DNA from: Cupriavidus pinatubonensis
GTDB lineage: Bacteria; Pseudomonadota; Gammaproteobacteria; Burkholderiales; Burkholderiaceae
Direction of reading: 5' to 3'
Assembly: GCF_019602855.1 (NCBI RefSeq)
Contig: NZ_CP080769.1
Span: forward strand, 248,001-312,000
DNA: 64,000 nucleotides
The notes under the pieces are model-generated. The model worked only from the letters and a program-made list of their open reading frames with translations. It ran no database searches and was not told the DNA's origin. A program made the translations under genes and the position numbers. This document shows positions 9,132-17,559 of the stretch, piece after piece. Position 1 is the stretch's first letter; each line of letters begins with the position of its first letter.

Positions 9132-10586
9132 TCAGGCCAGTTCGGCCTTAGATCCAGGTGCGGGCGCGCGGCCATAAACATCGTCAAATCGGACGATGTC
9201 GTCCTCACCCAGGTAGCTGCCACTCTGCACTTCGATGAGTTCGAGGGGGACGCTGCCGGGGTTCTCCAGACGGTGGATGGTGCCCAGTGGGATATAACTG
9301 GACTGGTTCTCGCTGAGCAGGAAGGTCTCGTTGCCGCAGGTCACGCGAGCGGTACCCTTCACCACGATCCAGTGTTCCGCGCGGTGATAGTGCATTTGCA
9401 TGGAGAGCTTGGCACCCGGCTTGACCGTAATGCGCTTGACCTGGTAGCGCGGGCCTTCGTCAACCGAGTCATAGCTGCCCCACGGGCGGTAGACCTTACG
9501 ATGGTCCGCGGCTTCGCTGCGCCCTTGCTTGCGAACCATGTCCACGAGCGCCTTGACGTCCTGGCACTGGTCCTTGTGCACCACGAGCACCGCGTCGGGT
9601 GTTTCCACCACCATCACGTCCTCCACGCCTGCAATGGCAACCAGGCGGTGCGACGCATGGACCAGGCAATCCTTGGCGTTGTGCGTGAGAACATCACCCG
9701 TCGTGACATTTCCATCAGCCTGCTTTGTGCCGAGTTCCCACACGGCGTCCCACGCACCAACGTCGCTCCACGCGGTGGCAAACGGCACCATCTGCGCGCG
9801 CGTCGTGTGTTCCATGACGGCGTAGTCGATGGAGTTGCTTGGGCAGCGCGCGAATGCTGCTTCATCGAGACGGAAGAAATCGAGGTCCTTCTGGCCGAGG
9901 CTGACGGACTCCTGGACTGCGCGCAGGATCTCAGGCGAAAAGGCCTCCAGCTCCGCAAGGAACGCCGAGGTACGGAACAGGAAGATTCCGCTGTTCCAGA
10001 AGTAGCCACCCTCCGCCAAAAACTGGTTTGCGCGCGGCAACGAGGGCTTTTCTTCGAAGCAGGCAACCTCGAAGCTAGATTCCGTGCGGCGCGCACCTGC
10101 CTTGATATAGCCGTACCCGGTAGCGGGGGCGGTGGGCGCGATACCAAAGGTGACAAGTGCTCCGGCTTGCGCTGCGGCAACCCCTTGCGTCACGATGGTT
10201 GCGAACGCAAACGTGTCCCGGATCAGGTGATCGGACGGGAGCACCAGCATCAGCGGATCCTGCCCCGCGGCCAGCGCATGCAACGCAGCCGCGGCCAAGG
10301 CAGGGGCAGTATTCCTGGCATGCGGTTCCAGCATGAATTCGGCGTCATGGATGCCGATCTCACGGGCTTGTTCCGCCACCATGAACCGATGCGCATGACT
10401 GGTGACAAGCAATGGTGCGCCAATGCCCGGAATCTCCTGCACACGCAGCAACGTATCCTGCAGCAGCGAGCGGTTACCTAGAAGCTTGAGGAATTGCTTC
10501 GGATAGCCCTCGCGTGACAGCGGCCACAGGCGTGTTCCGGACCCACCACAAAGAACGACGGGGACGATCACGGGTGGCTCTTGCAT
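9132..10586 (-). CDS. manC: Bifunctional mannose-1-phosphate guanylyltransferase / mannose-6-phosphate isomerase
   Basis: The product has 484 residues. The guanylyltransferase domain opens with LCGGSGTRLWPLSR (about 12-25) and PKQF (29-32). The C-terminal cupin domain carries QMHYHRAEHW, the metal-binding isomerase motif. It supplies GDP-mannose from fructose-6-P-derived mannose-6-P with phosphomannomutase, which is not in the window. The ATG at 10586 is preferred over a TTG 18 bases upstream because AAAGGAG stands just before it. It lies 320 bases downstream of wzc, the largest gap inside the cluster. A second manC-type gene elsewhere is common in such genomes. Confidence 0.95.
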   Translation of the reverse strand: MQEPPVIVPVVLCGGSGTRLWPLSREGYPKQFLKLLGNRSLLQDTLLRVQEIPGIGAPLLVTSHAHRFMVAEQAREIGIHDAEFMLEPHARNTAPALAAAALHALAAGQDPLMLVLPSDHLIRDTFAFATIVTQGVAAAQAGALVTFGIAPTAPATGYGYIKAGARRTESSFEVACFEEKPSLPRANQFLAEGGYFWNSGIFLFRTSAFLAELEAFSPEILRAVQESVSLGQKDLDFFRLDEAAFARCPSNSIDYAVMEHTTRAQMVPFATAWSDVGAWDAVWELGTKQADGNVTTGDVLTHNAKDCLVHASHRLVAIAGVEDVMVVETPDAVLVVHKDQCQDVKALVDMVRKQGRSEAADHRKVYRPWGSYDSVDEGPRYQVKRITVKPGAKLSMQMHYHRAEHWIVVKGTARVTCGNETFLLSENQSSYIPLGTIHRLENPGSVPLELIEVQSGSYLGEDDIVRFDDVYGRAPAPGSKAELA

Positions 10587-10592
10587 CTGCCT

Positions 10593-10599
10593 CTCCTTT
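10593..10599 (-). promoter_or_regulatory. Shine-Dalgarno site that fixes the manC start
   Basis: On the minus strand AAAGGAG ends six bases before the ATG at 10586. The alternative upstream TTG would place this site inside the coding region. Confidence 0.6.
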
Positions 10600-10923
10600 G
10601 CCAAATCAAATGTCAGTCAGCCTCTCAGCGTAAGCAAGACGTGAGAGGGCGCGCCGCCAGGGGGCGGCGGCTTATCCCTGTAATGGAGAAATCCCTCCGG
10701 ACAACTCGATGGCCGCCTTAAGCAGCAGATCCTACTGTCCGAACGGTCGGTGGGAAGGCGGTAGCCACAGGCGCTTCATGACTGCGCTTGCCGCCTATCA
10801 CGCAAATTCGCCCGCTTCCTTGAGCTGGCTGATATATGGCCGATCTCTATGCCGGCTCAGCCGCCGGTATATGCGACCGACGTGGACCTAATCCCTATCT
10901 GCTGTTCAACTGGTCACGGGCCT
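10600..10923. other. Gap between wzc and manC with GC hairpin
   Basis: About 320 bases carry no convincing gene. CGCCGCC at 10652-10658 pairs with GGCGGCG at 10663-10669 over a 4-base loop. No T-run follows, so it is not a clear terminator; it could slow transcription or mark a secondary promoter region for manC onward. No promoter could be recognised with confidence. Confidence 0.4.
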
Positions 10924-13191
10924 TCATTTGCCCTCGTCCGTCAACTGCTTTGTCGTGGTATCCGCTGCATACCCGTAGTACGCATAGCGATACCGTCCAT
11001 ACTTCGATCCATATCCATAGCGATACGCATTCGGATCCAGGCCATTGAACACGACGCCATTCACATCGGCATTTGTCTGGCGCAGTTGCTTGGCGGATTC
11101 TGCCACTTCGCCGATAGTGGTTTTCTCGAACCGCGTAACCAGGAGCACCGTGCCGCAGCGGGCGGCGAGGATCGCGGTATCGGAGACGGCAAGAACTGGG
11201 GGCGTATCGATCAGGACAAGGTCGTACTGGTGATCCAACTCATCAAGAAGCTTAACCATGCGCTCGTTGAGTAACAGCTCCGCCGGATTGGGAGGCAAGC
11301 TGCCGGTACTGAGAAAGTCCAGATTCTCAAGTACGCCGCGGTGAACCGCCTGCTCAAAACTCGCTTTTCCGACCAGCACTTCCGACAGCCCGTTGTTACG
11401 GGACTTGCCAAAATACTGGTTCAGGTGGCCCTTGCGCATGTCGGCATCGATCAGCAGCACGCGCTTTCCACTCAGAGCCATCACCGCGGTGAGGTTGGCA
11501 GAGATAAATGACTTGCCGACGCCCGGAGTGGGACCAGTGAGCAGCACGCGCTTGTTGTCCGCGTCGAGCATGGCAAACTGCAGCGCCGTGCGCAGGCTGC
11601 GCAGACTTTCAATTGCTGGCTCATTGGGATTACGTTCCGCGAGCACGAAGTTGCCGCGCTTGCGCTGGCGGATTTCTTCGGTGAGGAAAGTCTGGCTGCT
11701 CGATAATGGAACGGTCGCATAGACGCTCAGGCCTGTATGCTGTTCAATGTCCTGGGAGTCTGTGATGCCGCCATACAGCGCATTGCGCAAAAAAGCCACA
11801 ACAATACCAATCAGAACGCCGAGGATAGCCGCCAGCGCCACGACCATGCCCTTCTTGGGCTTGATGGGCTCCTCGGGGACCGGTGCGTTGTCGAGCAGCC
11901 GTACATTTCCGACCTTGCCCGCCTTGACGAGCTTGAGCTGTTGCATGTTGTTAAGCAATCCCACGTAAAGATCGTTGTTGACCTGCACGTCGCGCATCAG
12001 ACGCAGTGTGTCCTGTTCTACGTTGGGAAAGGTCTTCATGCGGGAAGCCATTCCTGCGACTTTCGCATTCAGCGTTGCAATCTGCTGATCGAGTGCTTGC
12101 AAGCCGGGGTGAGACGCCGCAAAGCGAGTTTGCATTTCCGTGCGTTTTTGCTTCAGTTCGAGCAGGCTGGTCTCAGCGGTCACGCTCTCCTGCAGGAATG
12201 CCTTTCCTTCTTCGCTGAGGTTGAACGTATTGCGCTTATTGCGCATCTCGTTGTACTTCACCTCTGCCCGTTCCAGCTCGCCCTTGAGTTGTGGCAGCAG
12301 ATCCCCCAGGAACACAAGCGACTTCTCTGCCTCCGCGGCTTTGCGTTTTATGTTTTGCGCAACATACTCTTCACCAATCTCATTCAGGATGCTCGCTGTA
12401 ACCTTGGGGTCGGTTCCATCGAGGGAAGCACCGATGATGCCGCTTTGTTTTCCCTTTTCGGCAATCTGGAGCTGATCCTGGAGTTTCTCGACTGTTTGCA
12501 GGTGCGAGTTACGCACTAGGTTGAACGTGATACCCGGCTTCGCCTTCATCTCCGTTACAAGGAGCGTGAAATCGCCGACAGTCTGCTCCGCAGTCAGCGG
12601 CTGACCTACATGCCCTTCAAGGGGCGCATCCAAGCTTGAATGCTCCACTCGGTAGCGGCCTTCACCCAGCGCTATCAGCTTGAACTTTTCGCCCTCAAGG
12701 GATTCCGGGACATCGAACTGCTCAACATTGATAGATTCCATGGCCCAAGCGAAGCCTCCGAATCCAAATAGACCTGGCTCGGACAGACCTTTGGCTCGGC
12801 TGGCGATGCTGGAACCGAAGAAAGGAAAATAATTGGGCTTTGCCGAAATATAGAGCCGCAGATTGTCGACCGCTTTGCTCACAACCATGCGCGAGCGGAG
12901 GATCTCAATTTCCGCCGTAGCCTGCGCCTTTACATCGAACAAACTGGAAACGTCACCCAGCAGGCTGTTGGCACTGTTCGGGTTGTCCTCCACCTGCACA
13001 AGAATATCGGCCCGGTAGATGGGCCGCGCCAGGAATGCATAAGCCACCCCCAACGCCAGCACCACAGCCGCAATAGATGCAATCAGCCAACGGCTGGCGA
13101 GCAGCACGTCAAGATACCGGACGAGATCAATCTCGTCCTCCGGAGGCGCGGCGACAACAACTGGAGGGGGAGTCTGGTTCATCTGCATCAC
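10924..13191 (-). CDS. wzc: Wzc-type polysaccharide co-polymerase and BY-kinase
   Basis: A 755-residue inner-membrane protein. It has a Wzz-type chain-length domain flanked by two membrane segments (about 33-53 and 450-470) and a long periplasmic coiled-coil region. The cytosolic bacterial tyrosine kinase has Walker A GPTPGVGKS (about 553), Walker A' LLIDADMR (about 576) and Walker B LVLIDTPP (about 656). The tail holds nine tyrosines within about 20 residues (near AYRYGYGSKYG), the expected autophosphorylation cluster. It controls polymer length and export through Wza, and Wzb should dephosphorylate it. Start choice between the first ATGs is uncertain by three residues. Confidence 0.95.
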   Translation of the reverse strand: MMQMNQTPPPVVVAAPPEDEIDLVRYLDVLLASRWLIASIAAVVLALGVAYAFLARPIYRADILVQVEDNPNSANSLLGDVSSLFDVKAQATAEIEILRSRMVVSKAVDNLRLYISAKPNYFPFFGSSIASRAKGLSEPGLFGFGGFAWAMESINVEQFDVPESLEGEKFKLIALGEGRYRVEHSSLDAPLEGHVGQPLTAEQTVGDFTLLVTEMKAKPGITFNLVRNSHLQTVEKLQDQLQIAEKGKQSGIIGASLDGTDPKVTASILNEIGEEYVAQNIKRKAAEAEKSLVFLGDLLPQLKGELERAEVKYNEMRNKRNTFNLSEEGKAFLQESVTAETSLLELKQKRTEMQTRFAASHPGLQALDQQIATLNAKVAGMASRMKTFPNVEQDTLRLMRDVQVNNDLYVGLLNNMQQLKLVKAGKVGNVRLLDNAPVPEEPIKPKKGMVVALAAILGVLIGIVVAFLRNALYGGITDSQDIEQHTGLSVYATVPLSSSQTFLTEEIRQRKRGNFVLAERNPNEPAIESLRSLRTALQFAMLDADNKRVLLTGPTPGVGKSFISANLTAVMALSGKRVLLIDADMRKGHLNQYFGKSRNNGLSEVLVGKASFEQAVHRGVLENLDFLSTGSLPPNPAELLLNERMVKLLDELDHQYDLVLIDTPPVLAVSDTAILAARCGTVLLVTRFEKTTIGEVAESAKQLRQTNADVNGVVFNGLDPNAYRYGYGSKYGRYRYAYYGYAADTTTKQLTDEGK

Positions 13192-13202
13192 TACTCAATC
13201 AT

Positions 13203-13640
13203 TTATCGAAGCGCCTGGATTCGCGGCACCCACGCTTCCACGCCGCGTTGGATCAACTGCAGCACGTTTTCGAAGGAGGGACGCGCCTCGCGATAGGGAT
13301 CGGGCACATCAAACCTGGCTAGCTCGCCAAGACGGAAGACCCGACCGGTGGTAGCCGGATGCAAGTGCTGGAGGTCTTGCCGCTGGGCGTTGTCCATCAC
13401 GAGAATAAGGTCCGCACGCGTCGTCAAGGCGCGGCTCAGTTGCTGGGCCCGGTGGCGGGTGATATCCACGCCTATCTCGCGCATGACATCGACAGCGTGC
13501 GCATCGGCCGGCTGGCCCGTGAGCGCGCCAAGCCCAGCGGAGATGATGTTGGCATCCGGCAATGCCTGCTTGAGGAGCCCCTGTGCCATCGGGCTCCTGC
13601 AGATATTGCCGATGCAAACCACCAGTACAGTCTTGATCAT
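13203..13640 (-). CDS. wzb: Low-molecular-weight protein tyrosine phosphatase of the EPS system
   Basis: I take the ATG at 13640, which overlaps the wza stop as ATGA and gives 145 residues starting MIKTVLVVCIGN. The P-loop C9-x5-R15 (CIGNICRS) is intact and the general-acid DPYR motif lies near residue 113. The enzyme removes phosphate from the tyrosine tail of Wzc, keeping the export machine cycling. It sits between wza and wzc as in many Burkholderiaceae and enterobacterial clusters. A longer frame upstream has no phosphatase homology and lies inside wza. Confidence 0.95.
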   Translation of the reverse strand: MIKTVLVVCIGNICRSPMAQGLLKQALPDANIISAGLGALTGQPADAHAVDVMREIGVDITRHRAQQLSRALTTRADLILVMDNAQRQDLQHLHPATTGRVFRLGELARFDVPDPYREARPSFENVLQLIQRGVEAWVPRIQALR

Positions 13641-14776
13641 TTGATCGCGTTCGCCGTGGACGTGAAGAAATTCCCGCTCGGCAGCAATTGGTTGATCACG
13701 CGGCTCCACCGGACCACCCCAGCGGCATCCACATAGACGACATCTTTCGGCTTCAGTTCGAACGATTCGGCCAGCGCAAAGGCGACAGGTGACTTGCCGT
13801 CCAGGTGGAACACCTCGGCTTCGCCATCCTTGCTCTTGCGGATGACATAGAGTTCCTTGGCATTGGCCGAGAGCGGGTTGACGCCGCCAGCTTCACCGAT
13901 GGCTTCACTGAGCGTAAGCCGACCATTTCGCGGCAGCACCGGAGTCGGCTTTACCACTTCACCGGTCACGAATACCTTGCTGTCCTCACGTTGTTCCACG
14001 CGCACGATGTCACCGTTGCGCAGCAGGATGCGGGCGGGGTCGATACCCTGCTGCAGAAGCGCGGGCAGATTGACGTAGTAGCTCTTGCCCTCGCGGGAGA
14101 CGCGGATGCGGCTGTTGTCGCCTGTCAGAACGTTGACACCACCGGCGCGGTTGAGCGCTTCGACAAGAGTCATGGGTACGTCGTCGATGTTCTGCGGGCC
14201 AGGCGTCTTGACTTCGCCATCCACGTAGACGCGCTTGCTGCGAAAGGCGAGCACGCGCACGGTTACCTGCGGCATCGTGACGACAGGCTTGAGCTGGGTG
14301 GTCAGCTGTCCGCGGATTTCATCGGGCGTGCGATCGAGAACCTTGAGGACACCGGCATAAGGAAACTGGATGGTGCCCGCGGGGCTCACGACGTAACCCG
14401 GCACGTTGGCCGCACCGCTGTAATTCGGAATCTCGTACGCAGTGCCAATCGAATAGGTTTGCGTGGGAAATACCAGTTCCGGGTGATCCCACACAACAAT
14501 CGAGAGAATGTCACTGATGCCTACGGTATAGGGCTTTGGCTCTGCGAACAGTTCCTCCACGCCAGCGTTCGCTGGCTGTGTGGATGCCTTCAGCGATCGC
14601 ACCACCGCCGGCGTGATCTGCGTGATCTTTGGCACCGATTGCGGGTCCTCCGGATCGAGCGGACGCTGCGGGTCGAAGCGCATCCCCGGTGCGAGTGCGC
14701 AGGAAGCCAGCAATGGAACAATCCCCAGGCACATTGCGGCCCTGCCAAACGTCTGCTTGCTTGAAAGCTTTAGCAC
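13637..14776 (-). CDS. wza: Wza-like outer-membrane polysaccharide export lipoprotein
   Basis: A 379-residue product starting at a GTG. The signal peptide ends in the lipobox LLAS-C with the lipidated Cys26. The Poly_export domain follows (YTVGISDILSIVVWDHPEL), then SLBB-type repeats, and a C-terminal segment near VRWSRVINQLLP suits the amphipathic outer-membrane helix. It forms the octameric pore through which the polymer leaves. As the first gene of the minus-strand cluster its upstream region (14777 onward) should carry the main promoter. GTG is preferred over the internal ATG at residue 15 because the latter would leave too short a signal peptide. Confidence 0.93.
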   Translation of the reverse strand: MLKLSSKQTFGRAAMCLGIVPLLASCALAPGMRFDPQRPLDPEDPQSVPKITQITPAVVRSLKASTQPANAGVEELFAEPKPYTVGISDILSIVVWDHPELVFPTQTYSIGTAYEIPNYSGAANVPGYVVSPAGTIQFPYAGVLKVLDRTPDEIRGQLTTQLKPVVTMPQVTVRVLAFRSKRVYVDGEVKTPGPQNIDDVPMTLVEALNRAGGVNVLTGDNSRIRVSREGKSYYVNLPALLQQGIDPARILLRNGDIVRVEQREDSKVFVTGEVVKPTPVLPRNGRLTLSEAIGEAGGVNPLSANAKELYVIRKSKDGEAEVFHLDGKSPVAFALAESFELKPKDVVYVDAAGVVRWSRVINQLLPSGNFFTSTANAIK

Positions 14777-15283
14777 GTCTCGAGTATTCCCTTGTGTTAG
14801 AAAACCGCATTGCCCGCCGTCTCCTCAGCGCGCTGTGTCGCGGTGATTCCGCTTGTTCGACATGGCACCCGCTGGTGCCTTTCCGCTTGTTTGCGCTGCC
14901 TGCGGATTTGAACTTGGCGGTGTTGGCTTCGTGCTGCTTGGCGCGATGATGCGCTTTTTTTGCACTGCGGCATTTGTCATATGACCGGCCGAAGTGTATG
15001 GCTCCAGCGGCTACAACTTCAAGGCGCAAGAGGCGTTTTTAGCGAGTTTTCTATCCCCCCTGAAGAGTGGACCCGCAAACTGGCGAGATGGTCGTGAAGC
15101 GGTATAGGGGGAAAAGACGTTCTGCGTCGAGAGTTCGAAAGTCAATTACGTGGCTGCGCGTTGAATCCTGGGTCAGCTGGCTAGTCGCTGTTGTTTCCGC
15201 ATGTTCCGGTCTCTGGCTTCGATGCGCGCTGCGAATCGGATTTCCGGCCGTTTTCCCAGCTTTCCGCAATTTTTCGAGGCATC

Positions 15284-15320
15284 AAAAAAAGAGGGTGTAG
15301 ACGCAGGGAGGTCTACACCC
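15284..15320 (-). terminator. Rho-independent terminator on the minus strand
   Basis: GGGTGTAGAC (15293-15302) and GTCTACACCC (15311-15320) form a perfect 10-bp stem with an 8-base loop. On the minus strand it is followed by TC and seven T. It would stop minus-strand transcription before it reaches the wza promoter region. Confidence 0.7.
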
Positions 15321-15546
15321 GTACGGGAAAAGGCAAGGGGTCAGACTTGCCGCGGTCGATTATTCATTGGGGCAGACCTGGGGCTTACCCTGCTTCGGTG
15401 GGCCCCACGCTTAAGTAGGGATTGTTTTGAATAGACGCTCAAATTGCCCGGCGTCGTCCACTGCGGTCAGTCCCAACGCTCGAGGGGTACCGCTAATGGT
15501 GCAGTGCCACACAATTCCACGCGGCTACCCCGTTGCCGCAATTAAA

Positions 15547-15590
15547 GGGTGTGGGCGCGTATCCCTGGCGCCTACACCCTCTTTCTTTGT
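15547..15590 (+). terminator. Rho-independent terminator-like hairpin on the plus strand
   Basis: GGGTGTGGGCGC (15547-15558) pairs with GCGCCTACACCC (15568-15579) through 12 positions, one of them a G-U pair, and is followed by TCTTTCTTTG. It lies upstream of bcsD, so it shields the cellulose operon from read-through or acts as a leader attenuator. No gene ends just before it. Confidence 0.55.
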
Positions 15591-15788
15591 TTCGTCCGAT
15601 TTCCCGCTTTTGTCTTCCTGGCAGGCCAAGACTTGCCCGTCGTATGAGTTTCGATCCCCTCTTTTGAGTGGATCCAAAAAATTGGTTCGAGCACAGGTCT
15701 GCAGCGAAAATCCTCAGCGCATCGAACGTGAGGATTTCCGCCACGCGGCTCTCCCCGTCTCTTCACCGTGGACAACCTTGCGAGGAGT

Positions 15789-16250
15789 ATGGAAGTGGAT
15801 GACGCTGTACTGCAGTATCTCGCCGAGCGCCATTGCTCGCTGCAATGGCACGACTTTATTGGGGGCCTGTCGGAGGAGCTTTTTGAACAGCTCGGAGAGG
15901 CCGGGGTACGCGCGCTCATGACCAAGTCAGGGGCCCGTTTTGCCGCGCGCTTCGCGCCTGCCCAGTGCACCACACTCGAGGAAGCCGAGCGCGAGATGGC
16001 GCAGGTCTGGCTGGATATCGACTGGGGCTGGACCACGATTCGCGACACAGGCGATGCTCTATTGGTGCGGCATCACTGCGCACCCGTTGTGCGAGGGGAA
16101 AACGACGATAACGGCCAGTGGCTGGCTGATTTTCTTAAAGGGGCCTATCAGCAATGGTTCATGGCCCTGGGTTCGTCAGACGCCTTGAAGGTTTCTGCGA
16201 TAACGCCGTTCGATCCGGCTGGCAGCATCGAGTTCCGGCTCGCGCGCTAA
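15789..16250 (+). CDS. bcsD: Cellulose synthase subunit D
   Basis: A 153-residue protein starting MEVDDAVLQYLAERH. An upstream GTG at 15768 would add seven residues. The family block GARFAARFAPAQCTTLEEAE, followed by WLDIDWGWTTI, matches the Gly-Arg-Phe...Cys-x-Thr...Trp-Gly pattern of BcsD. In Komagataeibacter the protein forms a periplasmic octamer that guides glucan chains into crystalline fibrils; type I bcs operons are defined by it. It is the first gene of bcsD-P-Q-A-B-Z-C. No signal peptide is visible, as in known BcsD. GAGGAG stands only one base before the ATG, so the start is uncertain. Confidence 0.85.
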   Translation: MEVDDAVLQYLAERHCSLQWHDFIGGLSEELFEQLGEAGVRALMTKSGARFAARFAPAQCTTLEEAEREMAQVWLDIDWGWTTIRDTGDALLVRHHCAPVVRGENDDNGQWLADFLKGAYQQWFMALGSSDALKVSAITPFDPAGSIEFRLAR

Positions 16251-16306
16251 AACCCTCACCAAGAGCGCAGCAGAGCGTGCTCAAGCGTGACCAATTTCTG
16301 TGTTTC

Positions 16307-16762
16307 ATGAGCCAGTCCGACGACCTCTCAAAACTCTTTAGCCGCTTTGGCGGACACTCACAGACCTATCGCGAAATCGTGCGCGAGGATGCTGCCGCGG
16401 AATCCGAGCAACGCTGGCCATTGTTGGCGTCTCTGCGGATGGACCGCAGCGCCACGATCCCGCCGGTGCAGTCCCTCGACATAGCGTCACCTTTACCGAG
16501 CACGGACAGGGAGGTCAGCAACAGTGCGCCTCCGTCATTGCATCGGCGCCCCGAACCCGTCCCTGTACGGCTCGGGACCGAGAGCGCGGACTCGTCCAAC
16601 CAGCGCTTCGCCGGCGCGGGGTACCTTGTGGCATCTACGGCGCCGGGGTCAAGCCCGCTGGCCCAGGTCTTCGCCAGGCTGGAGGGAGAGGCCGCACCGC
16701 CGGCAAAGCCAGAGCGCACTGTAACGCGCCGGTCGTTCCTCGAGCGCGTGAAGCGCAGCTAG
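16307..16762 (+). CDS. bcsP: Cellulose biosynthesis protein BcsP (BcsR-like N-terminus)
   Basis: The ATG at 16307 gives 151 residues, starting MSQSDDLSKLFSRFGG. Within the first 55 residues, YREI and RWPLLASL resemble the BcsR/BcsP segment that binds BcsQ in other cellulose systems. The middle is Pro/Ser-rich and probably disordered, and the C-terminus PLAQVFARLEGE with a basic tail looks like a short binding helix. Its place directly before bcsQ fits a regulatory partner of that ATPase. Frames that start further upstream overlap bcsD and are not conserved in character. The BcsP assignment is from motif and context. Confidence 0.75.
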   Translation: MSQSDDLSKLFSRFGGHSQTYREIVREDAAAESEQRWPLLASLRMDRSATIPPVQSLDIASPLPSTDREVSNSAPPSLHRRPEPVPVRLGTESADSSNQRFAGAGYLVASTAPGSSPLAQVFARLEGEAAPPAKPERTVTRRSFLERVKRS

Positions 16763-16785
16763 AAACCGTCTTTCACTAAGCGTCC

Positions 16786-17559
16786 GTGAAAATTGTCGCC
16801 GTTGTTTCCGCAAAAGGCGGGGTTGGCAAGACCACTCTGTCGGCCAACTTAGCTGACATGCTGACGCAGGAGGGCGAGCGCGTGCTCGCCATCGATCTCG
16901 ACCCGCAAAATGCGCTACGCCTGCACTTCGGCATGCCGGTGCAGGACATTGCCGGCCATGCCCGCGCCACACTCGCCGGCGAGCCGTGGCTGGGAAGCAT
17001 CTGGGCAGCCAGGCGAGCGCTCGTGATGCCGTTTGGGAGCTTGAATGAGGCAGATCGCTCAGTCTTCGAGCGGCATCTGACGACGCACCCCAACTGGCTG
17101 CGCAGCCAGTTGGACCTGCTCGGACTCGCGGAGAACGACATTGTCATCATCGACACCCCACCCGGGCCGTCGCCTTATATGCGGCAGGCACTATCGTGCG
17201 CGCACATCTGCCTGACACTGACGTTGCCCGACGCTGCTTCGTACGCCACGCTACCCCTGATGAACGACCTGATTCGCACTTACTGCGAGCACCGGTCCGA
17301 CTTCCTTGGGCAGATGCTGGTGATTAACCAGGTCGATATGGCGCGCCAACTGGGCAAGGACGTGGTGCAGATTCTGCGCAATCAGCTGGGCGAACGCGTT
17401 CTTGGCGTGATCCACCAGGACCAGGCAGTTCCCGAGGCACTAGCCCATGACCGCACCATTATCGAACAGAGCCCGCACAGCCAGGCTGGTCAGGAGATCC
17501 GTCGTTACGCCGGCTGGTTACGCCAACAGCTGCAGGGCAGCCCTGGGGAAGCCGGATGA
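16786..17559 (+). CDS. bcsQ: BcsQ, MinD/ParA-like ATPase of cellulose secretion
   Basis: The 257-residue protein starts at a GTG. The deviant Walker A is KGGVGKTT (residues 10-17), the A' motif AIDLDPQNALR near 35-45, and IIDTPPGPSPYM holds the Walker B. BcsQ localises or activates the cellulose synthase complex at the cell pole or membrane and in E. coli forms a complex with BcsR. It ends in an ATGA overlap with bcsA, so translation is likely coupled. Confidence 0.92.
   Translation: MKIVAVVSAKGGVGKTTLSANLADMLTQEGERVLAIDLDPQNALRLHFGMPVQDIAGHARATLAGEPWLGSIWAARRALVMPFGSLNEADRSVFERHLTTHPNWLRSQLDLLGLAENDIVIIDTPPGPSPYMRQALSCAHICLTLTLPDAASYATLPLMNDLIRTYCEHRSDFLGQMLVINQVDMARQLGKDVVQILRNQLGERVLGVIHQDQAVPEALAHDRTIIEQSPHSQAGQEIRRYAGWLRQQLQGSPGEAG

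Larger units (their letters stand above)
14777..15788. other. Divergent intergenic region between wza and bcsD
   Basis: About 1 kb with no convincing gene, expected to hold the promoters of both polysaccharide operons. A minus-strand frame of 51 codons (14825-14980, basic and Pro/Ser-rich) exists but lacks a ribosome site. Two terminator hairpins at 15284-15320 and 15547-15590 point in opposite directions. I could not find a JUMPstart/ops sequence or a convincing sigma-70 box. Confidence 0.5.

Noticed and set aside
9273-10481. 402-codon plus-strand frame opposite manC
   Set aside because: It lies antisense to a clear manC gene, and its product is His/Arg-rich without domains, as expected of a shadow in GC-rich DNA.
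15427-15921. 164-codon plus-strand frame before bcsD
   Set aside because: It runs through a terminator hairpin and overlaps the start of bcsD in another frame; its product has no family features.
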